In this document: one piece after another, positions 8,462 to 17,200 of the stretch
Position numbering within the stretch: the stretch's first letter is position 1
Layout: each line of letters starts with the position of its first letter
Source of the DNA: Mycolicibacterium madagascariense
GTDB taxonomy: Bacteria; Actinomycetota; Actinomycetes; Mycobacteriales; Mycobacteriaceae
DNA length: 64,000 nucleotides
Direction of reading: 5' to 3'
Assembly: GCF_010729665.1 (NCBI RefSeq)
Contig: NZ_AP022610.1
Coordinates: 1,860,001 to 1,924,000, forward strand
Translations under genes and position numbers: made by a program
The notes under the pieces: generated by a model
Database searches by the model: none
Seen by the model: only the letters and a program-made list of their open reading frames with translations
Told to the model about the DNA's origin: nothing

Positions 8462-8481
8462 TGCTGAGCACTTGCTTAGCA
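8462..8481. promoter_or_regulatory. Paired TGCTNAGCA palindromes upstream of aldehyde dehydrogenase
   Basis: TGCTGAGCA (8462-8470) and TGCTTAGCA (8473-8481) are two odd-length palindromes separated by two bases; their inner halves form a further AGCA-CT-TGCT palindrome. The block is 29 bp before the start of the aldehyde dehydrogenase gene and resembles a TetR-family operator. No tetR gene is adjacent. Confidence 0.5.
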
Positions 8482-8514
8482 CCCGCGGCTCGGCGGGGTC
8501 AAGCGTCGCAGCCC

Positions 8515-9276
8515 TCAGGCGTCTCGCGTGCGGATCCGCGGCGCCAGCTGCACGACCTCCGGAACGACGGTCGGGTTGCGGTAGGCGAGGTCGACCAGCG
8601 ACACCAGCGCGTCCGCGACGTCCTCGAGCGCCGACATCTGAGCCGGGAGCTGGCCGTGCGCCACCCACGACTCGAACAGCTGCGCCAGCAGCTCGCGGTC
8701 GGCGCCGCGCAGGATCTCGGTGTCCTGGGTGGGCCCGATGCCGACGCGCACGATGCAGAGTTCGGGATGCTCGCCGCGCCACGATCGCAGGATCTCCTCG
8801 AGGGCGGCCTTGCTGGCGTCGTAGGCCGCCACGCCGGCCCGCGGCCTGCCGACGTCATTGCTGGAGGCGACCAGCACGACGCCGTTCTCCGACAGGTGCG
8901 GCAGTGCGGCGCGCACGACGCCGTTGGCGCCGAGGGTGTTGACGCTGAAGGCGTGGATCCAGGTCGCGACGTCGGTGTCCTCGATGTGGGCCATCGGCAC
9001 GACGGTGCTGGTGAAGACCACGGCGTCGAGTCCGCCGAGCACGTCGGCGGCGGAGTCGACCACGCGCGTGATGGCCGCGGAGTCCTCGACGTCGAGCTCG
9101 AAGGCCGTGCCGCCGATGTCGTCGGCGAGCTTGGTCAGCAGGTCCATCCGGCGGGCGGCGACGGCCACCTTGGCGCCGCGGGTGGCCGCGCTGGCGGCGA
9201 CCGCGTGGCCGATGCCCGACGATGCCCCGACGACGAGCAGACGCAGACCCTTCGACGCCTCGTGTGCAGCACTCAC
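8515..9276 (-). CDS. SDR family oxidoreductase
   Basis: A 253-aa short-chain dehydrogenase. Cofactor motif LLVVGASSGIGHAV lies near the N-terminus, FELDVED and SVNTLGANG follow, and the active site is Ser in VLVASSNDV with YDASKAALEE supplying Tyr and Lys. The substrate is unknown. The GTG at 9276 is chosen because the longer frame upstream is anti-sense to the PTS gene region and lacks an SDR-like sequence. It shares orientation with the aldehyde dehydrogenase 80 bp downstream, and an inverted repeat lies in its promoter region. Confidence 0.82.
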   Translation of the reverse strand: MSAAHEASKGLRLLVVGASSGIGHAVAASAATRGAKVAVAARRMDLLTKLADDIGGTAFELDVEDSAAITRVVDSAADVLGGLDAVVFTSTVVPMAHIEDTDVATWIHAFSVNTLGANGVVRAALPHLSENGVVLVASSNDVGRPRAGVAAYDASKAALEEILRSWRGEHPELCIVRVGIGPTQDTEILRGADRELLAQLFESWVAHGQLPAQMSALEDVADALVSLVDLAYRNPTVVPEVVQLAPRIRTRDA

Positions 9277-9294
9277 CGGAAACCACCTTCTCGA

Positions 9295-9311
9295 TAACGG
9301 CAATACCGTTA
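9295..9311. promoter_or_regulatory. Inverted repeat TAACGG-N5-CCGTTA upstream of the SDR gene
   Basis: TAACGG (9295-9300) and CCGTTA (9306-9311) form a perfect inverted repeat with spacer CAATA, 19 bp upstream of the SDR start on the minus strand. It has the size of a dimeric regulator site. The cognate regulator is not evident in the window. Confidence 0.4.
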
Positions 9312-9371
9312 CCACCCTAGGGCCTCGGCGGCGGGCGGCCTTTGCTGACCCGCGGGCCGTCCGCCCGGCCG

Positions 9372-10931
9372 TCAGAGGATCGCGGTGATGTCGTTCTTCA
9401 GGGCCTCCGCCTGGGTGCCGAAGACGGCCTGGACGCTGTTGCCGACCTCGATAACGCCAGCCGCTCCCAGGCTCTTCAACCGGGCCTGATCCACCTTGCC
9501 GGGGTCGGCCACCTCCATGCGCAGCCGGGTGATGCAGGCGTCGACGGTGACGAGGTTGGCCCGGCCGCCGAAGGCGTCGATGAGCTGCTCGGCCGTGCTG
9601 CCGGTCGGTGCGGTCGTCGGGGTCGTCGGCGACACGACCGTGGCGGCGTCGGTGCCGTCGCCGAGGTTGGCCTGCTCCTCGGTCTCGAACTCGTCGTCGG
9701 GTTCCCGGCCGGGCGTGCGCATGTTCCACCGAGTGATCGCGAAGCGGAACAGGACGTAGTAGACGACGAAGAAGACCACGCCCATGCCGATCAGCAGCGG
9801 GACGTTCTTGGCCGCCGGGGCGGTGCCGTAGAGCAGGAGGTCGATCAGTCCCGCCGAGAACGAGAACCCGAGGTGGATGTCCAGCAGGTAGGCGATCGCC
9901 AGCGACAGACCCGTGAGGACGGCGTGGATGACGTACAGCGGGAACGCCACGAACATGAAGGCGAACTCCAGCGGTTCGGTCACGCCCGTCAGGAACGCCG
10001 TCAGGCCGGCGGCGGAGAGGATGCCGACCGCGACCCTGCGCTGTTTCTTGTTCGCCACGTGGATCATGGCGAGCGCGGCCGCGGGCAGGCCGAACATCAG
10101 GATGGGGAAGAAGCCCGACGTGAGGAGACCTGCCGACGGATCACCGGCGGCGAAGCGGGTGAGTTCGCCGGTGACGACCTTGCCGTCGGGAGCCCGGTAG
10201 TCGCCGTAGATGAACCACACGTACGAGTTGACGATGTGGTGCAGGCCGACCGGGATCAGCATGCGGTTGGCGAAGCCGTAGACGAACGCGCCGATCGCGC
10301 CGGAGCCGCCGATGAACTCGCCGAGACCGGTCAGGCCCGCATCGAAGAGCGGATAGCAGTAGCTCATCGCGAACGCCAGGAACAGACACGCCAGCGATAC
10401 CACGATGGGAACGAAGCGGCGGCCGCCGAAGAAACCGAGATACGAAGGCAATTGGATGGTGTGGTAGCGATCGAAGAGCCACGCGGTGAGCACGCCGACG
10501 ACGATGCCCGCGAAGACGCTGTAGTTGATCTGCGCCTGCTCGCCCGCCTTGTCGACCTGTCCGGCCAGCACGATCGGCGACATGGTCTTGAACACGGCCT
10601 GCACCACCAGGTAGCCGACGACGGCGGCCAGCGCGGTGGAACCGTCTGCCTTCTTGGCGAATCCGATGGCGACACCGACCGCGAAGAGCAACGGCAGATT
10701 GCTGAAGATGGCATCGCCCGCCGCGCTCATGGCGTGGAAGAACGGTCCGATGACGGGCGCCTTTATCCTGCCGAGCAGATCGTCCTGACCTAGGCGCAGA
10801 AGGATTCCCGCCGCGGGCAACACCGCGATCGGCAGCATGAGGCTCTTGCCGAGGCGCTGCAGTTGCGCGAACCCCGGTATGCGTAGACCCGACTTGGGCT
10901 GTGCCGCAGGGTCATTCATGGTTTCATTCAT
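9372..10931 (-). CDS. PTS transporter EIIBC, N-acetylglucosamine/glucose type
   Basis: A 519-aa PTS permease. Residues 1-380 form the multi-spanning EIIC domain (SLMLPIAVLPAAGILLRLG, NRMLIPVGLHHIVNSYVW, LTGVTEPLEFAFMF). A linker rich in Thr/Pro leads to an EIIB domain whose phosphorylated Cys is in VDACITRLRM. It imports and phosphorylates a sugar; the divergent EIIA-nagB-nagA genes point to GlcNAc, yielding GlcNAc-6-phosphate. The ATG at 10931 follows GAGG. EIIA is encoded separately at 11046. Charged, low-complexity linker EPDDEFETEEQ lies between the IIC and IIB domains. Confidence 0.9.
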   Translation of the reverse strand: MNETMNDPAAQPKSGLRIPGFAQLQRLGKSLMLPIAVLPAAGILLRLGQDDLLGRIKAPVIGPFFHAMSAAGDAIFSNLPLLFAVGVAIGFAKKADGSTALAAVVGYLVVQAVFKTMSPIVLAGQVDKAGEQAQINYSVFAGIVVGVLTAWLFDRYHTIQLPSYLGFFGGRRFVPIVVSLACLFLAFAMSYCYPLFDAGLTGLGEFIGGSGAIGAFVYGFANRMLIPVGLHHIVNSYVWFIYGDYRAPDGKVVTGELTRFAAGDPSAGLLTSGFFPILMFGLPAAALAMIHVANKKQRRVAVGILSAAGLTAFLTGVTEPLEFAFMFVAFPLYVIHAVLTGLSLAIAYLLDIHLGFSFSAGLIDLLLYGTAPAAKNVPLLIGMGVVFFVVYYVLFRFAITRWNMRTPGREPDDEFETEEQANLGDGTDAATVVSPTTPTTAPTGSTAEQLIDAFGGRANLVTVDACITRLRMEVADPGKVDQARLKSLGAAGVIEVGNSVQAVFGTQAEALKNDITAIL

Positions 10932-11045
10932 CCTCGAAGCCCCTTCTTCGCCGTGCCGGCCGGGCGCCGCCCAGGCTGCGGGAGAGCTTAGACGAGAAGA
11001 CGTGACTGCGAGACCCGCTTGATCGGCCCTCGTATTGTTGGGCGC

Positions 11046-11510
11046 ATGAGTCCGACACGAATCCTTGCCCCGGTGCCCGGCCGCGCGATCGCGCTTCGAG
11101 ACGTGCCCGATCCGGTGTTCTCGCAGGGGATGGTCGGCTACGGCGCCGCGATCGAACCGCCGCACCAGGTCCTCGATGCGGTGGCCCCGGTCGGCGGCGC
11201 CATCGTCCGGCTCCTGCCGCACGCCTACGTCGTCATGACCGCCGACGGCGTCGGCGTCCTGGTCCATCTCGGACTGGACACCGTCGCGCTCAAGGGCGAG
11301 GGTTTCACGGTGCACGTGGAACAGGGCGACCAGGTCAGCGCCGGGCAGCGCATCGTCACCTACGACGTGCCCGCGATCGTCGCCAAGGGACTGCGCCCCG
11401 TCGTGCCCGTCGTGGTGATGGACGAACGCGAGGAGGGCAACGTCGTGCCGGCCGAGTCGGTCGGCACCGAGATCGCCTGTGGCACAGACCTCTTCACGGT
11501 GAACAGCTAG
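11046..11510 (+). CDS. PTS EIIA component, glucose/GlcNAc family
   Basis: A 154-aa EIIA(Glc)-fold protein: ILAPVPGRAIALRDVPDPVFSQ at the start, and the phosphorylated His in GVLVHLGLDTVAL near residue 77. It passes phosphate from HPr to the EIIB domain of the divergent EIIBC protein. ATG at 11046 has no clear ribosome site, so a leaderless or short-leader transcript is likely. It is the first gene of EIIA-nagB-nagA; nagB starts immediately after its stop codon. Confidence 0.9.
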   Translation: MSPTRILAPVPGRAIALRDVPDPVFSQGMVGYGAAIEPPHQVLDAVAPVGGAIVRLLPHAYVVMTADGVGVLVHLGLDTVALKGEGFTVHVEQGDQVSAGQRIVTYDVPAIVAKGLRPVVPVVVMDEREEGNVVPAESVGTEIACGTDLFTVNS

Positions 11511-12296
11511 ATGGAGGTCGTCGTCTGCCAGGACGCCGCGGAGATCGGAGACATCGCCGCCGACGCCATCGTCGCCCTCCTCGACCGCCGGCCCGACGCC
11601 GTTCTCGGGCTGGCCACCGGGTCGTCACCGCTGGCGATCTACGACGAGTTGGCGGCGCGCTACGACGCCGGGCTGGTCTCGTTCCGGCAGGCGCGCGGCT
11701 TCACCCTCGACGAGTACGTCGGGCTGCCGATCGACCACCCCGAGCGGTACCGGACCGTCATCGACACCGTCTTCGCCTCGCGCGTCGACTTCGCCCCGGG
11801 GGCGGTGCAGGGGCCCGACGGCGCGGCGAGCGACGTGCCTGCGGCGTGCGCGGCCTACGAGGAGGCGATTAGGGCGGCCGGGGGCGTCGACCTCCAGATC
11901 CTCGGCATCGGCACCGACGGGCACGTCGGCTTCAACGAACCCGGTTCCTCGCTGGCGTCCCGCACGCGCATCAAGACGCTGACCAAGCAGACGCGCATCG
12001 ACAACGCCCGCTTCTTCGGCGGCGACCTGGACGCGGTGCCGACCCACTGTCTGACCCAGGGGCTCGGAACCATCATGGAGGCCAGGCATCTGATCCTGGT
12101 GGCGACCGGCCGCAGCAAGGCCGAGGCGGTGCACCACCTGGTGGAGGGACCGGTCAGCGCGATGTGGCCGGCGACCATCCTGCAGCACCATCCGCACGTG
12201 ACGGTGCTGCTCGACGAGGCCGCCGCCCGCCGGCTCCAACTGATCGACTACTACCGGGAGACCTACCGCTCCAAACCCGCTTGGCAAGGCATCTGA
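11511..12296 (+). CDS. nagB: Glucosamine-6-phosphate deaminase
   Basis: A 261-aa NagB converting glucosamine-6-phosphate to fructose-6-phosphate and ammonia. It shows GLATGSSPLAIYDEL, the catalytic Asp in FTLDEYVGL, and ILGIGTDGHVGFNEPGSS with the ring-opening Asp-His pair and Glu. Length matches the family. The start ATG directly follows the EIIA stop, so the two are cotranscribed. With nagA and the PTS it completes GlcNAc uptake to glycolysis. Confidence 0.95.
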   Translation: MEVVVCQDAAEIGDIAADAIVALLDRRPDAVLGLATGSSPLAIYDELAARYDAGLVSFRQARGFTLDEYVGLPIDHPERYRTVIDTVFASRVDFAPGAVQGPDGAASDVPAACAAYEEAIRAAGGVDLQILGIGTDGHVGFNEPGSSLASRTRIKTLTKQTRIDNARFFGGDLDAVPTHCLTQGLGTIMEARHLILVATGRSKAEAVHHLVEGPVSAMWPATILQHHPHVTVLLDEAAARRLQLIDYYRETYRSKPAWQGI

Positions 12297-12304
12297 GCGC
12301 CGCC

Positions 12305-13450
12305 ATGCTCCTGACCGCCGACACGGTGCTCACGGGCCGAGACCTGTTGCGGCCCGGCTGGATCGACGTCGCCGACGGCGTCGTTCGGGCCATCGGAGGG
12401 GGAGCGGCGCCACGGGTCGCCGATCACGACCTCGGAGCGGTGACGGTCATGCCGGGGTTCGTCGACACCCACCTGCACGGCGGTGGCGGGGTCGACTTCT
12501 GCGCCGCCTCGTCCACCGCGACCGAAACCGCGGTGAACGTGCACCGCGCGCACGGCAGCACGGCGCTGATCGCCTCCCTCGTCACCGCGGCCCCCGACGA
12601 AATGCTCAGGCAGGTAACGACATTGGCCGACGACGTCGACGCCGGCCGCATCGACGGAATCCACCTCGAGGGGCCGTGGCTGTCGACCGCGCGGTGCGGC
12701 GCCCACCAGCCGGACCTGATGCGCGACCCCGACCCGGGGGAGATCGACCGCGTGCTGCGGGCGGGCCGGGGGGCCGTGCGCATGGTGACCCTCGCGCCGG
12801 AACGCGAGGGTGCGCTCGACGCCATCGCCCGGATCGTCGGCGCGGGCGTGGTCGCCGCGATCGGCCACACCGAGGCCACCTACGCCCAGACGGCGGTGGC
12901 GATCGACGCCGGAGCCACCGTGGCCACACACCTGTTCAACGCCATGCGCCCGATCGACCGCCGGGAGCCGGGTCCCATCGTCGCGCTGCTCGAGGATCCG
13001 CGGGTGACGGTCGAGGTGATCACCGACGGCGTTCACGTCCACCCCGCCGTCTACCGCCACGTCGTGCGCAGCGCAGGCCCCGACAGGGTGTCGCTGGTGA
13101 CCGACGCGATGGCCGCGACCGGCATGACCGACGGCCGGTACGGCCTGGGCCCGCTGGAGGTCGACGTCGTCGACGGGGTGGCCACGGTGGCGGGCACCGA
13201 CACCATCGCAGGCAGCACCGCGACGATGGACGCGGTGTTCCGGTTCGCCGTCGAGCACGCGGGCCTGCCCCGCGACGACGCTCTGCGGTGCGCCGTCGCG
13301 CAGGCGTCGCTCAACCCCGCCCGGGCGCTGGGACTGCCCGGTCGTGGTCTGACACCCGGCGCTGCGGCCGACGCCGTGGTGCTCGACGAGGACCTGCGCG
13401 TGGCGCGCGTGCTGCGCGGCGGATCGTGGATGGTGGCCCCCGATCAGTAA
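12305..13450 (+). CDS. nagA: N-acetylglucosamine-6-phosphate deacetylase
   Basis: A 381-aa amidohydrolase that removes acetate from GlcNAc-6-phosphate. Motifs: GFVDTHLHGGGG (metal-binding His pair), HLEGPWLS (Glu ligand), GHTEATY, THLFNAM, and the catalytic Asp in LVTDAMAATG. The start ATG is eight bases after the nagB stop; the longer upstream frame only overlaps nagB. It is the third enzyme of the GlcNAc operon. Confidence 0.94.
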   Translation: MLLTADTVLTGRDLLRPGWIDVADGVVRAIGGGAAPRVADHDLGAVTVMPGFVDTHLHGGGGVDFCAASSTATETAVNVHRAHGSTALIASLVTAAPDEMLRQVTTLADDVDAGRIDGIHLEGPWLSTARCGAHQPDLMRDPDPGEIDRVLRAGRGAVRMVTLAPEREGALDAIARIVGAGVVAAIGHTEATYAQTAVAIDAGATVATHLFNAMRPIDRREPGPIVALLEDPRVTVEVITDGVHVHPAVYRHVVRSAGPDRVSLVTDAMAATGMTDGRYGLGPLEVDVVDGVATVAGTDTIAGSTATMDAVFRFAVEHAGLPRDDALRCAVAQASLNPARALGLPGRGLTPGAAADAVVLDEDLRVARVLRGGSWMVAPDQ

Positions 13451-13483
13451 CGTGGTGGCGGTGACCGGCCCGGGACTGCTTCC

Positions 13484-14851
13484 GTGGCAGCGATAGTGGA
13501 GCTCAACGACCGGGTGTACCGGTTGCTGCGCCCGCTCATTCGCGTGCTGTCGCTGCGGGCGATCGTCGTGGTGGCCGCGTTGGCGGTCATCGTGCTGGTG
13601 CTCGTCCTCGGCACGTGGGTGTGGGTCGGGGTGACCGACGACCAGTACAGCCAACTCGACCGGCGGCTGGATTCGGTCAGCAGCCTCGGCAACGTGAGCG
13701 ATCTGCTGAACAGCACGCCGGCGAACACCGCCTCCCAGCCCATGCCGGACGGCAACGTCGTGCGCACCGCGAGGATCGGCGGCATCACGGTCTCGGTGCC
13801 CAGCGACGTCGTGCTGCCCGTGCTGCCCGACGGCTACGCCACCACCGAGATCGGGGGCGTGCAGTACCGGGTGCGCACGTTCAGCGCCGGGGTGGGATCC
13901 ATTGCGCTCGGGGCACCCGTGGCCGAGACGCAGCACCGTATCGACGAGCTGCACCTGAGGGTCCTGCTGATCTGCAGCGGCGTCATCTTGGGCACCGTGC
14001 TCGTCGGCTACGTCATCTCGCTGCTGATGATCAACCCGTTCCGCCTGCTGGCCCAGCAGGCCCGCGCGATCAACGCCCAGTCGATGCCCGACGAGGTGCA
14101 GGTGCGCGGCGTGCGGGAGGCCGTCGAGATCGCCGAGGCCGTCGAGGGCATGCTGGCGCGCATCGGCCGGGAGCAGCAGCGCACCAGGGCGGCGCTGGAG
14201 TCCGCGCGCGACTTCGCCGCCGTCGCCTCGCACGAATTGCGGACGCCCCTGACCGCCATGCGCACCAACCTCGAGGTGCTCTCGACCCTGGACCTGGCGC
14301 CCGAGCAGCGCGACGAGGTGATCGGTGACGTCGTGCGCACGCAAGGCCGGATCGAGGCGACGCTGACGGCGCTGGAGCGGCTCGCCCAGGGCGAGTTGAC
14401 GACGACCGACGACTTCGTGGCGTTCGACGTCACCGAAATGCTCGACCGGGCGGCGCACGACGCCGCGCGGATCTATCCGGGTCTGCGGGTGACCCTGACG
14501 CCGTCGCCGTCGAAGTTGATCGTGGGTCTGCCCGCCGGGCTGCGGCTGGTGATCGACAACGCCATCGCCAACGCCGTCAAGCACGGCGGCGCCACCGAGA
14601 TCCGCCTCAGCGTCGTCAGCTCGAGCGCCGGCGTCGAGATAGCGGTCGACGACGATGGGGCGGGCGTCCCCGAGGAAGAGCGCGCAGCGGTCTTCGAACG
14701 GTTCGCCCGCGGCAGCACCGCGTCACGGTCGGGCTCGGGTCTCGGTTTGGCGTTGGTCGCACAGCAGGCCGAATTGCACCGGGGGACCGCGCAGCTCGAC
14801 GTCAGCCCCCTCGGGGGCGCGCGGCTACTGCTGCGCCTGCCCAGCTCGTGA
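13484..14851 (+). CDS. prrB: PrrB-type sensor histidine kinase lacking a partner regulator
   Basis: A 455-aa membrane sensor kinase closely matching mycobacterial PrrB. It has TM1 at about 25-50, an extracytoplasmic sensor domain, TM2 at about 155-180, a HAMP region, the H-box ASHELRTPLTAMRTNLEVL with phospho-acceptor His about residue 250, N-box DNAIANAVKHGG, and the ATP-lid motifs DDDGAGVP and SGSGLGLALVAQQ. In other mycobacteria prrB follows its response regulator prrA; here nagA is immediately upstream and no regulator gene is near. GTG at 13484 is used; GTG at 13496 is possible. It is probably a paralogue acting with a distant regulator. Confidence 0.85.
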   Translation: MAAIVELNDRVYRLLRPLIRVLSLRAIVVVAALAVIVLVLVLGTWVWVGVTDDQYSQLDRRLDSVSSLGNVSDLLNSTPANTASQPMPDGNVVRTARIGGITVSVPSDVVLPVLPDGYATTEIGGVQYRVRTFSAGVGSIALGAPVAETQHRIDELHLRVLLICSGVILGTVLVGYVISLLMINPFRLLAQQARAINAQSMPDEVQVRGVREAVEIAEAVEGMLARIGREQQRTRAALESARDFAAVASHELRTPLTAMRTNLEVLSTLDLAPEQRDEVIGDVVRTQGRIEATLTALERLAQGELTTTDDFVAFDVTEMLDRAAHDAARIYPGLRVTLTPSPSKLIVGLPAGLRLVIDNAIANAVKHGGATEIRLSVVSSSAGVEIAVDDDGAGVPEEERAAVFERFARGSTASRSGSGLGLALVAQQAELHRGTAQLDVSPLGGARLLLRLPSS

Positions 14852-15114
14852 TGGTGACCACACCGCGCGCGTGACTGGGCGTCGGAGACGGCGGCCGGTT
14901 CGCCAAAGCCGCCGTCCAACAGGCGTTTTGGTCGGACCTGCCGCGCGCGGCCCTCGCCGGCCGCCGACCGGCGGAATGGGCCGCCCGGTTCGGGAATGTC
15001 CCGGGGGGTCAATCGGTTTCACCCATTGGGTCGGAGATACCACCGAGCTACCGGGTCGAATCGCACCAACCGCGATACGACTTACACCTAAATAATGAAG
15101 AAGAAGGCATCACC

Positions 15115-15279
15115 ATGAAGAAGTTCGGATTCGCTGGCATCGTCGCAGGTGGACTGGTCGCGGCGGTCGTAGGACTCGCAGCGCCGGCTCAGGCCGACCT
15201 CAGCCACAACATCTGGGCCAACCAGCAGAACCAGACGAGCCAGTCGACGCCGTCGGTCAGCACCCAGGCACACGGCTAG
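15115..15279 (+). CDS. Small secreted peptide
   Basis: A 54-aa ORF with AGAAGG before its ATG. Residues 1-27 form a signal peptide (MKKFGFAGIVAGG..., cleavage near AQA-D). The mature part is only about 27 residues, rich in Asn, Gln, Ser and Thr (NIWANQQNQTSQST). Short exported proteins of this kind are common in mycobacteria; function unknown. A strong terminator follows 24 bp after the stop, which supports a single-gene transcript. Confidence 0.7.
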   Translation: MKKFGFAGIVAGGLVAAVVGLAAPAQADLSHNIWANQQNQTSQSTPSVSTQAHG

Positions 15280-15302
15280 ACCGCCTGTCACAGGACGCAA
15301 CT

Positions 15303-15337
15303 GAGAAGGGGCACCCGCACTGCGGGTGCCCCTTCTC
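15303..15337 (+). terminator. Strong intrinsic terminator after the small secreted peptide
   Basis: GAGAAGGGGCACCCGC (15303-15318) and its exact complement (15322-15337) form a 16-bp perfect stem with loop ACT, followed by TTGTTG-rich sequence. It lies 24 bp downstream of the secreted-peptide stop. Confidence 0.85.
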
Positions 15338-15498
15338 GTTGTCGTGATGAGGTTGGATGCCAATGGACGGTGCCGTCGCACAGCTCTCGAAGAGGAACGA
15401 ACGCCGCCCCGGTGATCGCGGCTACCTCGGCACGGCGGCTGCCGTCGGCGAGGCGCCGTACACACCTGGGCGCGGCGGGCCGCCACGGGACCGAGGCG

Positions 15499-15535
15499 AT
15501 GACGCCCGGCCGACCGTTGCCGGTCGACCGGGGCG
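15499..15535 (-). terminator. Hairpin terminator downstream of the DUF4193 gene
   Basis: GACGCCC (15499-15505) pairs with GGGCGTC (15529-15535), and the inner arms GGCCGACC and GGTCGACC pair with one G-T mismatch. The stem begins 18 bp past the DUF4193 stop on the minus strand. No U-tract is evident, as is usual in mycobacteria. The 160 bp between the two hairpins contains no gene I can support. Confidence 0.55.
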
Positions 15536-15552
15536 TCCGAGCCGGCCCGGGG

Positions 15553-15852
15553 TCAGGCGCAGTCGGTGCAGATCAGCCGGTCGCCGACGTGGCGGGCCAG
15601 GCGGTGGCTGTGCTGCACCAGGAAGCAGCTCGAGCAGGTGAACTCGTCGCGCTGCTTCGGGATGACGCGGACGGTGAATTCCTCACCGGACAGGTCGGCG
15701 CCCGGAAGCTCGAAGTCCTCCAGTTCGTCGCCGTCGTCGACGTCGAGCACCGCGGTCGCGGCGTCGTTGCGACGACCGGCCAGCTGTTCGAGCGACTCAT
15801 CGACGACGTCGTCTGTTTCCTTCTGGCGGGGCGCGTCGTAATCAGTGGCCAT
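15553..15852 (-). CDS. DUF4193 domain protein
   Basis: A 99-aa actinobacterial DUF4193 protein: the N-terminus is MATDYDAPRQ, the middle is strongly acidic (VDDGDELEDFELPGADLSGEE), and the C-terminus has CSSCFLVQHSHRLA and ICTDCA, four Cys suggesting a zinc ribbon. Function unknown; it is widely conserved in mycobacteria, usually as a single-gene unit. A hairpin terminator follows. Confidence 0.9.
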   Translation of the reverse strand: MATDYDAPRQKETDDVVDESLEQLAGRRNDAATAVLDVDDGDELEDFELPGADLSGEEFTVRVIPKQRDEFTCSSCFLVQHSHRLARHVGDRLICTDCA

Positions 15853-15993
15853 ATTCGTCCTTCCGGGAGCTGTGTTGGCGTCCTCACAACGTGAGCAGTG
15901 GCCAGGATGTTCCCACGCCCCAGGGGGCCGAAACGCCCGGGGTCGCGATTGCCGCGCATGCGGGGGCCGGATGAGCCGAATCTCACTGTGGCC

Positions 15994-17103
15994 TTAGGTC
16001 TGAGCCTCCCCTGCGAGGTCTCCCGACGGCGCCAGGACGGTCCGTTGGAAGGGCAGACCGTGCGCCGCGGCGTGCTCGACCGCCTCGTTCGCAGCCGTGA
16101 GCGGAAACACCGTCACCGCTTCGTGGGACAGGTCGAGGACGCCACTGCGAATCATGGCGATCAGCTGGTGGTTGGCCATCCGTGGATACATCCACTGGCC
16201 GCGCACCGTCACCGAATTGCGCATCAGCCACGGGTAGGGCAGCGCGAGATCGTCACCGCCGAGCATTCCGACGCCACCCATCAGGACGATGCGGCCATAG
16301 GGACGCACCGTCAGCGCCGCTGCCCGCACCGGACCGGTGCCCGCGCTCGGGGGCAGCAGGTCCAGCACGACGTCGACCGCCGCGGGGGCCGCAGCCTGTA
16401 TCGCCGCCCGGTCCGCCTCACCGTCCCCGGTCAGGGTGACCGTCCGGATCCGCTTGCCGAACCGCGATTCGAGGTCCCGCAGTACGGCGGCGTTGCGACC
16501 GGGACACACCACGCAGGCGGCGCCCATCGCGAGTGCGACCGCCACGCCCGCGCTGCCGAAGTTGCCCGTGGCGCCGCTGACGACGACCGTCTCGCCCGCC
16601 TGCAGATCCGCGGCGAGCAGGCCGCCGTAGGGCACCAGCAGGATGCCGAGGGCCGACCACCGCGCCACGTCGGCCAGGTCGACGTCGCCGAGTGCGACGG
16701 CGTTCTCGGTCGGCACCCGCATCCGCTGCGCGAACGGCCCGTCGTGGAAGTAGCGCGACAACGTCAGCCCGCCCTCGCCCGCCGAACTCCAGCCTTGCAG
16801 GGTGATGTCGGGCGCCGCGGCGTCGTCCCGCGATCGCACCGTCGCGTCGCACCACACCAGGTCACCGGGGTGCAGCCGGGTGGCGTCGGGGCCGGTGCGC
16901 ACCACCCGGCCGATCGCCCCCACGCCCGAGATGACCGGTGGCTCAAGGGGATACCGGCGGGCGCCGCTGAACACCTCGGCGGCATAGGGCGGGATGCACG
17001 TGGCCAGGACGTCGACGAGGACCTCGCCCGTCCCGATCTGCGGGTCCTCGACCTCGGTGATGGTCAGTGGCGTTCCAAAGCGTTCGAGCAGGGCGGCAAG
17101 CAC
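15994..17103 (-). CDS. Zinc-less MDR-type alcohol dehydrogenase-like oxidoreductase
   Basis: A 369-aa medium-chain dehydrogenase/reductase. The N-terminal GroES-like half has IGTGEVLVDVLATC and ISGVGAIGRVVRTG; the Rossmann half has VVSGATGNFGSAGVAVALAMGA. Typical catalytic-zinc Cys/His ligands are not obvious, so quinone-reductase-like chemistry with NADPH is more likely than a classical alcohol dehydrogenase. GTG at 17103 has AAGGAGAG at good spacing. It is divergent from the LysR gene at 17201, its likely regulator, across 97 bp. Confidence 0.82.
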   Translation of the reverse strand: MLAALLERFGTPLTITEVEDPQIGTGEVLVDVLATCIPPYAAEVFSGARRYPLEPPVISGVGAIGRVVRTGPDATRLHPGDLVWCDATVRSRDDAAAPDITLQGWSSAGEGGLTLSRYFHDGPFAQRMRVPTENAVALGDVDLADVARWSALGILLVPYGGLLAADLQAGETVVVSGATGNFGSAGVAVALAMGAACVVCPGRNAAVLRDLESRFGKRIRTVTLTGDGEADRAAIQAAAPAAVDVVLDLLPPSAGTGPVRAAALTVRPYGRIVLMGGVGMLGGDDLALPYPWLMRNSVTVRGQWMYPRMANHQLIAMIRSGVLDLSHEAVTVFPLTAANEAVEHAAAHGLPFQRTVLAPSGDLAGEAQT

Positions 17104-17200
17104 GAGTTCTCTCCTTCGTCGTCGATGCCGGGGACAACGCGTCGCGAACGCGTGGCCATGCCATGCGGATGCCGACAGTTGCGCATGGGTGGTATGACGT

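Noticed and set aside
12263..14584. 773-codon reverse ORF across nagA and prrB
   Set aside because: It is antisense to two clearly recognised genes, is rich in His/Arg/Gly typical of GC-rich shadow frames, and shows no family motif.
15095..15118. Seven-codon MKKKASP mini-ORF overlapping the secreted-peptide start
   Set aside because: It consists of the purine-rich ribosome site of the main gene itself, so the overlap is probably incidental.
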